DNA from: Euperipatoides rowelli
Taxonomy: Eukaryota > Onychophora > Udeonychophora > Euonychophora > Peripatopsidae
NCBI GenBank assembly: GCA_003024985.2
Contig: PXIH01S0014011.1
Strand: one strand, 5' to 3'
Length of the DNA: 10,399 nucleotides
Positions within the stretch are counted from its first letter, which is position 1. Each line of letters begins with the position of its first letter. The notes beneath the pieces were generated by a model. That model saw nothing but the letters and a program-made list of their open reading frames with translations. It was not told the origin of the DNA and did no database searches. Positions 1 through 6,339 of this stretch are shown here, one piece after another. Made by a program: the position numbers and the translations under genes.

Positions 1-1454
1 TTGATGAAAAATATAAAAATGATAGAACCAGTAAGACGGAGGAAAGATAATACTGAAGAATCCTGCAAAAAGTACACTTTCAAATACAATATTTCGGAAG
101 AAGAGGTCTGTCAAAAGACATTACTTGACATTTATTTCATCACACAAAGGCGCCTTCAAACAATGCAGTCTAAAATAAGCAAGGGATCTTGTCTCCAAAA
201 GACAAGCGTGGAAAGCACAAAAATCGTCCACATGTTATTAGTCTTGCTTTTAAAGAATCTATCAGAAATCATATTTCAAGAAAGAGTGTTATCTAAGCTC
301 AGAACTTAATTTAAGTAGACTGTAACATCTTTATAAACAAAAGTATCCTGAAAATCAAGTAAAAAAAAAACACTCTAGGGGGCCTATGATGAAATATTTC
401 ACAATGATTTTAAATTACATTTTGGTCTGCCCAGATCTGATACTTGCAAGTATTGTGATTTAATGTTTATCGAACTAATTGCAGCTGACAATGAGCCACA
501 GCGACTAGCTATGAAAATTGAAAATGATTTACATCATGCCAAAGCTGATCAAGCATATAGTGTCTTAAAGAAGGATACTGAAGCTGCTAGTAGAAACAAC
601 ACCATTATTGCCCTTTGTGTAGATTTGCAACAGGTGCTTTTTTTGTCCCACTCTTACTCATTCCAGCATGTTTTATCAACGCCAACTGTCATGTTATAAC
701 TTAGCTATTCATGATGTGGGTGTTGGTGATGTCAGCATGAATCTTTGGCATGAATGCATAGCTAAGAGAGGTTCTGCTGAAATAGCTTCTTGCATTTTAA
801 AGCACATTGTGGACAAATATACTCCTTTTCAACCAGGCGAAGAAAGAAAAATTTGGTCTGACCGTTGTGTAGGTTAGAATAATAACTGGCGGATTATTGC
901 CTTATATGCATATTTCGTACAATTTGGTTATTTTACAGAGATAAACCAGAAATTTTTATGTTCTAGTCACAGTTTTCTTCCTTGTGATAGGGATTTTGCA
1001 CTGATTGAGAAAAGGAAGAAAATGTCCAAAGTTATGATTCCTGCAGAATGGAAGTATGTCAAAGGAGAGGCTTCCTTGAACAAGCCCTTCATTGTGACAG
1101 AACTAGCTTAGACTGATTTTAAGGACCTTAGTGTTATTGAGTCCAACATAAAAAGAGAACCAAATCTTAAAATCACCCATGCAGTATGGTTCAAACCACC
1201 CATGCAGTAGGCTATGGTTCAAATTTTTACATGATGAACCAACTGTTGTGCATGTCCGTTCAAGTCATAATATGCAGCGACCTTGGGAATGATTTGACCT
1301 TCAGAATAAGAAAAAAGGTAACCAGCTAGTACTAGCTTCATTAATGCCTAACTTATACAAGGAACCACTCCCCATCACAAAAGAAAAGAAGATATGTGCC
1401 AATATCAAACATGAATATAGAAATTTTTATCAGAACTTACCCTCTGTAGATTGA
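1..1454 (+). pseudogene. Degenerate DUF7869-type multicopy gene, N-terminus off window
   Basis: Conceptual reading across three frames recovers the family core in order: KYTFKYN and VCQKTLLDIYFITQRR (about 79-154), KHKNRPH (about 210-230), YLSSELNLSRL (290-322), LHFGLPRSDTCKYCD (about 417-461), VDLQQ (619-633), FYQRQLSCYNLAIHD (669-713), WSDRCVG (854-874), HSFLPCDRDFALIEKRK (968-1018), then EYRNFYQNLP just before the natural-looking TGA at 1452-1454. It is intronless. Lesions: frame changes near 190, 286, 361-370 (A run), 639-645 (T run) and 1210; stops at 323-325, 875-877, 1109-1111, 1208-1210 and 1290-1292. The stop at 875 falls where relatives have Gln (GGQN), and that at 1290 where they have Trp. 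The function of the family is not established to my knowledge; the copy is dead. The family name comes from memory of its conserved motifs, not a search. The pseudogene call is very firm, the DUF number less so. Confidence 0.85.
1174..1223 (+). repeat. Local tandem duplication inside the pseudogene
   Basis: The 13-mer CACCCATGCAGTA occurs at 1174-1186 and again at 1197-1209. Each is followed by TGGTTCAAA (1187-1195 and 1215-1223), with five extra bases in the second copy. The duplication introduces the stop at 1208-1210 and coincides with the shift into the frame used for the C-terminal part. It probably arose by slippage after the gene lost function. Confidence 0.8.
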
Positions 1455-1740
1455 ACAATAACGGACAAATAATGAAAATAATGAATATTTTTAGCACTTA
1501 TTATTAAGGATTATTGTTTTAAGAGTAATAATGTTTAATGTTTTTTTTATTATAATCATAATCTACTAGTGTCTTTTTAATCCATTTGGTGTTTAAAGTT
1601 TTTTTTTTTTCCAACAATAAAATGTTTATTTTATATCTAATAATATAATATTCAGTGTTTTTTATTTAATATATAATATATTCCTTATATGTGTCATTCA
1701 TATTTTGGGTGCATCTAATATATAATCTTTTTTTTTTTTT

Positions 1741-1789
1741 CAGTGGAATAATGCTGTATGTAACAATGACATACAGCATTTTTCCACTG
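1741..1789. repeat. 21-bp near-perfect inverted repeat, TIR-like
   Basis: The left arm 1741-1761 begins CAGTGGAATAATGCTG and the right arm 1769-1789 ends CAGCATTTTTCCACTG. They are reverse complements with one mismatch in 21, separated by 7 nt. The outer ends read CAGTGG...CCACTG, as in many hAT-type transposon termini. There is no obvious target-site duplication: the left flank is a T run and the right flank is TAAGAAAA. It could be a minimal internally deleted element, two abutting termini, or a hairpin left by excision. Confidence 0.8.
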
Positions 1790-1965
1790 TAAGAAAATAT
1801 AAAGTTTTATTACTTGAAAATAAGCAGTATTTTCATGTTTCTTATATGTGCAGTGAATTAAATAATTTAATAGTAATGTCTATGTGTTGAAAATTTTAAT
1901 TTTTTAATATTTCAAGTATAGCCTATATATGTTTTTTGCTGTTCCTATAAAATTATGAAAATGTA

Positions 1966-1986
1966 ACATACAGCGTTTTTCGGTGG
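1966..1986. repeat. Third, diverged copy of the TIR-like arm
   Basis: ACATACAGCGTTTTTC (1966-1981) matches the start of the right arm at 1769-1784 at 15 of 16 positions in the same orientation; the outer five bases have diverged. It lies 197 bp downstream of that arm, so the region holds at least three related termini. That suggests a nested or internally rearranged element. Confidence 0.55.
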
Positions 1987-2281
1987 AAGCATTCAATACA
2001 TTATTTTGTATTTTTTTAAATTTCATGATTAAGTTGTATTTTGTATTCTTTGTAGATATTTTTTAATGTTCAAAAAATGTCTTTTTTTACTATACTACTA
2101 GTACTATGCTTTATTTTAAATTGCAACCCAATCTCGTGTAATAGTATATGCGACACTTCTTACATGCAATTTTTAAATTGCCCTCGCTACAAAAAAGTGA
2201 AGTACCGGTACTGCTGAATTATAGAATATTAAGACATTAGGAAAAAAAAACATATAAATGCAATTTTTACATAGAATATAT

Positions 2282-2340
2282 CAGGGATTCTCAAACTGTA
2301 GTACCTGTACCCCTAGTGGTACACAGAGATGTAACAAAAA
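2282..2340 (+). mobile_element. hAT-like transposon terminus
   Basis: Starting at 2282 the sequence reads CAGGGATTCTCAAACTGTAG, then TACCTGTACCCCTAGTGGTAC. This is the layout of a widespread hAT terminal sequence in animals: CAG-start, TTCTCAAACTG, paired GTAC..CCCC..GTAC blocks. The 8 bp before it are GAATATAT, a possible target-site duplication. I could not find the matching inverted terminus or second duplication in the window, so the element is truncated, internally deleted or its far end has decayed. No transposase coding is visible behind it. Confidence 0.55.
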
Positions 2341-2459
2341 GACATACAGATATCTGGGGCATTACGAATCAGCAATTTTTTCTTACTATAAAATGTGTTA
2401 TTTGAACTTGGTTATCAATGGGTCCATAATCTAATATAAGGACAGTTTGGTCAGGATGT

Positions 2460-2551
2460 CTGTCATGCTGCATACAGCGACATCTATGGACAGAAATGTT
2501 TTTGCTCTATTTTCTGTCCATAGATGTCGCTGTATCCGTCATTTTTGACAG
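2460..2551. repeat. Hairpin with perfect 25-bp inverted repeat
   Basis: Arm 2472-2496 (starts ATACAGCGACATCTATGG) and arm 2511-2535 (ends CCATAGATGTCGCTGTAT) are perfect reverse complements over 25 bp with a 14-nt loop. Outside them CTGTCA (2460-2465) and TGACAG (2546-2551) can pair, with an unequal internal loop between. The 92-nt span is pre-miRNA-sized, but a long perfect stem is more typical of a MITE or other palindromic mobile fragment. The core CATCTATGGACA recurs at 10157-10168, which supports a dispersed repeat. Confidence 0.85.
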
Positions 2552-3166
2552 GCTTTTAAACTAGTAATTAATAATTGTGCAGTTAAGTTATGATGGATTT
2601 AATACATTTGATATTAGATTTTAAATTTTTAAATGAATGACTTGTTTAAGAATTATATAAGATGAAAATGGACATTGAATAAAAGTAAAAAATAGATTAC
2701 ATGCAATAAAACTACGATTGTTTATTTTATTCTGTTTGTCCTCTGACCATAAGCGCATACTCTTGGCTGCATAAAGTCCGAATCACGACATATGCACATG
2801 AAATTATAGCAGTTTATTTAAGTGGTACAACTTAAACTCGCGAGAAGTCAAACTTGCTTTAAAATCAATGATGTAATATTTTTAATTCCATTTAAAAGAA
2901 AAAATTTTTTTTGGAAAGGTAATCGACAGATTATAGTTGTGAAATAAGATTTAGTACAGATAACATTAAATAAAAAGCTGATTTTTTTAAAAATAAAATA
3001 AAATAGATATTAAAATTTTTATTTAAGAGAAAAGAAAGTTTCCAGTTGCAGCATTTGTACAACGGATTTTAGACAAATCCAACCAGATGTAATCTCTCAC
3101 ATCGATGAGAGTTCATAGTGGCATTACATGACTTTTTGTTTCCCTGAGCTTAATTTGCTCTTGTAA
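2552..3166. other. AT-rich non-coding stretch
   Basis: No recognisable coding sequence. Small local features only: a CTCTCA/TGAGAG inverted repeat around 3095-3112, and long A and T runs. I see no transposon boundary here that I can defend. Confidence 0.5.
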
Positions 3167-3179
3167 CCCCCCCCCCCCC
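3167..3179. repeat. C13 homopolymer
   Basis: A run of 13 C lies in otherwise AT-rich DNA. A second C13 run lies at 3443-3455 inside the hAT-like terminus, and a T-run/G6 block lies at 3222-3237. The two C runs may belong to the same element. Lengths could be affected by sequencing slippage. Confidence 0.7.
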
Positions 3180-3379
3180 TTGGCCTCTGCTTTGTATTTT
3201 TATTGTAAATAGCTTGATAAGTTTTTTTTTTGGGGGGTTGTATTGACATTTTAATGACAAAAAAAAAGGAAAGGACAAATTATTTAGTTTTGCAGATTTT
3301 GAAAAGCTTTTTATTTTTATTTTTTAGTTGTATGCATGTTGTCCCCCTTCCTTAAGTCGCTATTGTCCTAGATAATCTT

Positions 3380-3510
3380 GCCCCTGCCCCTCTTAACGAC
3401 CTCCCTAATAAAAAATTTGCACACCCCTAAAAAATTTTTGCACCCCCCCCCCCCCACCCACTCGTGGTGGTACCCGAGGCAGACGGCCCTCCCCATTTGC
3501 TATGCCACTG
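3380..3510 (-). mobile_element. Second hAT-like transposon terminus, different family
   Basis: On the minus strand the sequence starts at 3510 as CAGTGGCATAGC, followed by a G-rich block, GCCTCGGGTACCACCACG, G13 and then two near-copies of GTGCAAATTTTTT with AGGGG. This closely follows the CAGTGGCGTAGC...CCCCGGGTGCCAC layout found at the ends of a very common animal hAT group. The adjacent bases at 3511-3518 (CTAACAAG) would be the 8-bp target duplication. No matching opposite end was found to the left, so the inner boundary given is arbitrary. No transposase fragment is evident. Confidence 0.6.
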
Positions 3511-4060
3511 CTAACAAGTAGTTTCTTAAAAAAGCAACTTGTGTTTTTGTTGTTGTTTTAATTGAATTATCTATCTTGAAAAAATGTGGTATTGTATGCG
3601 ATACAAAAGTATTCAACTCGATTACTTTGATACCAGCATATAGCGAGATATTGCAGGTATTGACATCCAAATTTCTTATATATAGTTATAGTTTACAGTA
3701 TTTATCAATACTTCGATTTATTTGATTAAACATCTGGATCAACCCATTAAGAATTTATTGATCAATTTCCTGATTTACAATTTATTTATCAACTCCTTAA
3801 GGATTTAATAATCTCAACCCATTCATTTATTTATCCAATACTTCATATTAAACATACAAATTTAATTATCAAATGTTGTATTATTTTTTAGTTATAAAAC
3901 TAAGTCATAGATGGCAGCTTATTGCAATTTACAAAGTCATCCTTAATTTTTATACTGTAGGCCTATACATAGTATATCGTGATCAATTTGGAAGAATTTT
4001 GGTTAACAGATTATACATTATAGCCTAATTAATCAAAAAGATACTCTGTACAGTATCCAA
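3511..4060. other. AT-rich intergenic stretch
   Basis: No coding region recognised. It contains the weak 50-bp periodic region listed separately and one perfect TAGGCCTA palindrome at 3958-3965. It lies between the hAT-like terminus and the 3' side of the minus-strand zinc-finger gene. Confidence 0.5.
3700..3850. repeat. Diverged AT-rich short tandem-like repeats
   Basis: ATCAACCCATTAAGAATTTA at 3738-3757 recurs about 50 bp later as ATCAACTCCTTAAGGATTTA (3788-3807). A partial third unit (TCAACCCATTCATTTAT) follows. TTTATT and ATTTAT words fill the gaps. This looks like an old minisatellite; AT bias alone could explain part of the resemblance. Confidence 0.4.
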
Positions 4061-4066
4061 TTTATT
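4061..4066 (-). terminator. Candidate poly(A) signal AATAAA for the minus-strand gene
   Basis: TTTATT on the plus strand reads AATAAA on the minus strand, about 295 bp past the stop codon of the zinc-finger exon. It is the first canonical hexamer I find in that direction. A nearer ATTAAA variant lies at 4246-4251, about 110 bp past the stop, and could be used instead. Confidence 0.4.
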
Positions 4067-4360
4067 CAAATATACTTTGTGTATATTTGAGCGCCATATT
4101 GAGTGCTATGTTGTTTACAATGGCAGGTACGTAGGGTGTCAAACTTTTGATTTTAATTTTAAATACTTTTTTTTTTTAACCTTGTCTTTGAATACCATTA
4201 CTGTACCGGTACTTAAAATTACTGCATCTTATTTCCTTTAACTTTTTTAATATTTTTTTGTGAAAATAATTTGACGTCCGTCCAGCTTCAATTATATAAA
4301 ACTGAGAGTCGGAAAATAATAGACAAATATTTACATTCACATACATAGAAATCCCCACAT

Positions 4361-4857
4361 TTAATTGAATCCTGAATCGGGAGAAAAACGAGGAACAATT
4401 TCAATATTGTGTTCTAATGAATCAAGATGTGAGTTAACGTGCTCTTCAAAAATGTCTTGGGAAATCGAATCTGGGAAATAACCGTCACAAATAGGACATC
4501 GCCGCTCTTCATTTTGACTACTTGATTGACCGTTAAGATTAACTGTGAATTCTGTGCTACTACTTCCATTATCACTATTAACTCGCCGAGAGGGTATTTC
4601 GCGTGGTACGAGAGGCCTCAATATTTCAGATTTCCTTCGATTAAGGATCGGATCGCTGGAGCTTTTAAATGTTATTTCATCGGGCACGGTTTGAAATTCG
4701 TCTTGGATGCGTTGCAAATAATGTGGATCAAAACCATCACTGCACTGCATGGGCTCAATATTACGTTCTGCCATCAGAATGGTCGAAGGTTCTGATAAGG
4801 GTTGCCTCATAAATGTTTGGGATTGATTAATTGAAGTTGTAGATGCAGATGCTGATC
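4361..4857 (-). CDS. Last coding exon of a gene with a TAX1BP1/CALCOCO-like C-terminal zinc finger
   Basis: The exon opens at a splice acceptor (TTTTTATTAG at 4858-4867) with two bases completing a split codon. It then runs open for 164 codons to TAA at 4361-4363. The internal Met at 4808-4810 is not a likely start, because the frame stays open upstream to the acceptor. Counting from that Met, residues 1-104 are polar, Ser/Asn-rich and low in structure. Residues 105-128 form a C2H2 finger: CPIC, YFPD, then FEEHVNSH, with Cys105, Cys108, His124 and His128 and 15 residues between the second Cys and first His. This fits the ubiquitin-binding UBZ-type fingers at the C-termini of TAX1BP1 and CALCOCO2/NDP52; 21 residues follow. 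The inferred product binds ubiquitin in selective autophagy or NF-kB signalling. Upstream exons (expected SKICH and coiled coil, if homologous) were not found. The coding call is strong, the family probable, orthology unproven. Confidence 0.75.
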
Positions 4858-4870
4858 CTAATAAAAAGAG
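4858..4870 (-). promoter_or_regulatory. Splice acceptor of the zinc-finger exon
   Basis: On the minus strand CTCTTTTTATTAG precedes GATCAGC. It gives a pyrimidine-rich tract and AG at the point where coding-like Ser/Thr-rich sequence begins. The intron phase leaves two bases of a split codon at the exon start. Confidence 0.6.
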
Positions 4871-5224
4871 AAAAATATACAGTATTAAAAAAAAAACTAT
4901 GATAGGCTAACATTTAACATGCATTTCAAACTTACTAAAACAATTTAGTACAATGTTACATATTAAGAGGTGGTATCAAATTTTAAATAATTTATCAAAT
5001 CTGACCCCTACCTCTCACCAATAATAATAATTTTGAACAAGTCTCCTTTCTATCCTTATTATATTAATAATAGCCAAATTAAGATAATTCCAGAAAATTA
5101 TTACTATGTTATAACTTATGTTTTTAAATATTAGCTATTCAAAAATTCCAATAAAACTTAAATATCGTAAATTGCAGTCAAAGAATGCCCCATTAAATAA
5201 ATGAACCACCCCTATTTTTCGGCC
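4871..5224. other. Probable intron sequence, AT-rich
   Basis: This lies upstream of the acceptor on the minus strand, so it should be intron if the exon call is right. No conserved coding or structural element is visible, only A/T runs and scattered TAAT words. Confidence 0.5.
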
Positions 5225-5275
5225 AAAGTTAGGTAAAGTGCACCATCGTCAAACAGGTGCACCATAACTAACTTT
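5225..5275. repeat. Imperfect 20-bp inverted repeat
   Basis: AAAGTTAGGTAAAGTGCACC (5225-5244) pairs with GGTGCACCATAACTAACTTT (5256-5275) at 17 of 20 positions around an 11-nt loop. The surrounding 200 bp are more GC-rich than their flanks, which hints at an old inserted element, but no termini or duplication are visible. Confidence 0.6.
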
Positions 5276-5479
5276 TTGATCGCTCTGAAAGAAATCCAAG
5301 CTGTGCCGTGCAACTGCGCCCCCTAGTTTTTACCACATCTAAGGTTCAGGTGGGTGTTACCGTGAAACCCAAATAAGGGCGCCGTTTTGAAAAAGTAGAA
5401 TCAGAATCAGGATTACTGCAGGAGCCTTTTAGTGACCTATACCTTTGTGCAATCACAGTAGGCAGACAACAGGGCCTGT

Positions 5480-5491
5480 GGGGGGGGGGGG
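5480..5491 (+). repeat. G12 homopolymer
   Basis: Twelve consecutive G, followed by AGGG. With the C13 runs at 3167 and 3443 it is one of three long G/C homopolymers in an otherwise AT-rich window. Confidence 0.7.
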
Positions 5492-5504
5492 AGGGTTTGG
5501 TGCA

Positions 5505-5614
5505 ATGTCAGACAATCATACCTAGGCAACCCAGGGATTTGGGATATTACAATAATACAAGGGAAGGATGTCGGACAATCATGCCAAGACAACCAGGCAT
5601 TTGGGATTTATACA
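5505..5614 (+). repeat. Two-copy direct repeat, 63-bp period
   Basis: Copy one (5505-5551) and copy two (5568-5614) both read ATGTC(A/G)GACAATCAT at the start and share CAACC..AGG and ATTTGGGAT later. By hand they agree at roughly 85 percent with one single-base indel. A 16-bp spacer separates them. No coding reading was found, and the unit is unknown to me. Confidence 0.7.
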
Positions 5615-5789
5615 TTCAGGCTACATGATTATATTTCTCTGTGCCCTGATTTCTTCCTGGAGTGCTTGTTTATCAGATGATTCTTTTCATCTTGGTCTAT
5701 CATCTCAAAGTAACTTTATCACTCAAATTCATGTATTTTCATCATCTGAGGTCATTTTCATCTACTGCTAACCGGTGCCTTTTATGACA

Positions 5790-6262
5790 CAGTTTGACGC
5801 TTCCCATGTTCTTCAGGTGGAATCATTTTATATTGTCTGTTCCTCGGCCTATTATTGTAATTGGTTTCTTGCTTAATCATGTGTTGGGTAAATTCATGAT
5901 TTCCCCCACATCTATTCTTGGGCTTGTATTCCTTTCTTGGTGCACTCTTCTACTAGACTGGAATCTTTAGGTTTGTTGCTATTTGAAAACCTTGTTCTAT
6001 TACTTGTATAAGGATTGCTATTAATTCTCATCCTAACATTTACTCTCCGTCATGTAAGCCTATTCTGTTACAGACTTTACTGTTGTGATAAGGCTCATGT
6101 GAGGAGCTTATATTTTTTCTGAATTTTGCATTTATGATAATCTATCATAGTGACATCATCCTCATCAGATGAGTCAATAATCTCATAGATTTTCTTGGCT
6201 ACTTTTTTTAGGTTTCCTTTATCTTGTGATGCATCTTCCCAGATGGTAAAATTCTTATTCTA
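5790..6262 (-). other. Possible broken coding remnant, weakly gag-like
   Basis: Three minus-strand open stretches in different frames have protein-like composition. One runs 54 codons from 6259 to 6098 with KKIYEIIDSSDEDD. A second near 6024-5911 is Ser/Asn/Arg-rich and low-complexity. A third at 5940-5790 has CGGNHEFTQH encoded from 5910, resembling one half of a retroelement zinc knuckle with its first Cys missing. The order acidic segment, basic polar linker, Cys/His motif suits a decayed gag, but every piece is short and the frames are broken. This could be chance in AT-rich DNA. Confidence 0.2.
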
Positions 6263-6339
6263 GCCAAACAAGTGTGCTTAGACAGTTTTGCAGTGTATTG
6301 TGGTAAATCTAAGGTTCGCTAGCATGGCATAGAACAAAG

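Larger units (their letters stand above)
1455..2281. other. AT-rich non-coding stretch downstream of the pseudogene
   Basis: No reading frame here resembles a protein I recognise. The stretch is rich in T and A runs (for example around 1540-1620 and 1729-1740) and contains the TIR-like inverted repeats listed separately. The 10-bp palindrome GTACCGGTAC lies near 2204-2213. The first few hundred bases may be the 3' flank of the same mobile or multicopy unit as the pseudogene, but no boundary is visible. Confidence 0.6.

Noticed and set aside
463-877. Two overlapping plus-strand ORFs (78 and 69 codons) as separate small genes
   Set aside because: Both are frames of one degenerate gene; the T run at 639-645 causes the frame change and homology continues across it.
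1741-1789. 49-nt inverted repeat as a microRNA precursor
   Set aside because: The 7-nt loop and 21-bp stem are too short for a standard pre-miRNA, and the CAGTGG ends fit transposon termini better.
4176-4358. 60-codon minus-strand ORF just downstream of the zinc-finger exon
   Set aside because: It lies in the likely 3' UTR, starts without context and has no recognisable motif.
4526-4795. 89-codon plus-strand ORF
   Set aside because: It is the antisense shadow of the minus-strand zinc-finger exon, which has splice context and a recognisable domain.
5568-5771. 67-codon plus-strand ORF with a hydrophobic stretch
   Set aside because: It begins inside the 63-bp direct repeat, has no homology I recognise and reads like chance in T-rich DNA.
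5339-6317. TCTAAGGTTC at 5339-5348 and 6308-6317 as a pair of LTR ends
   Set aside because: Only ten bases match exactly; the flanks do not align convincingly and no TG...CA borders or target duplication were found.
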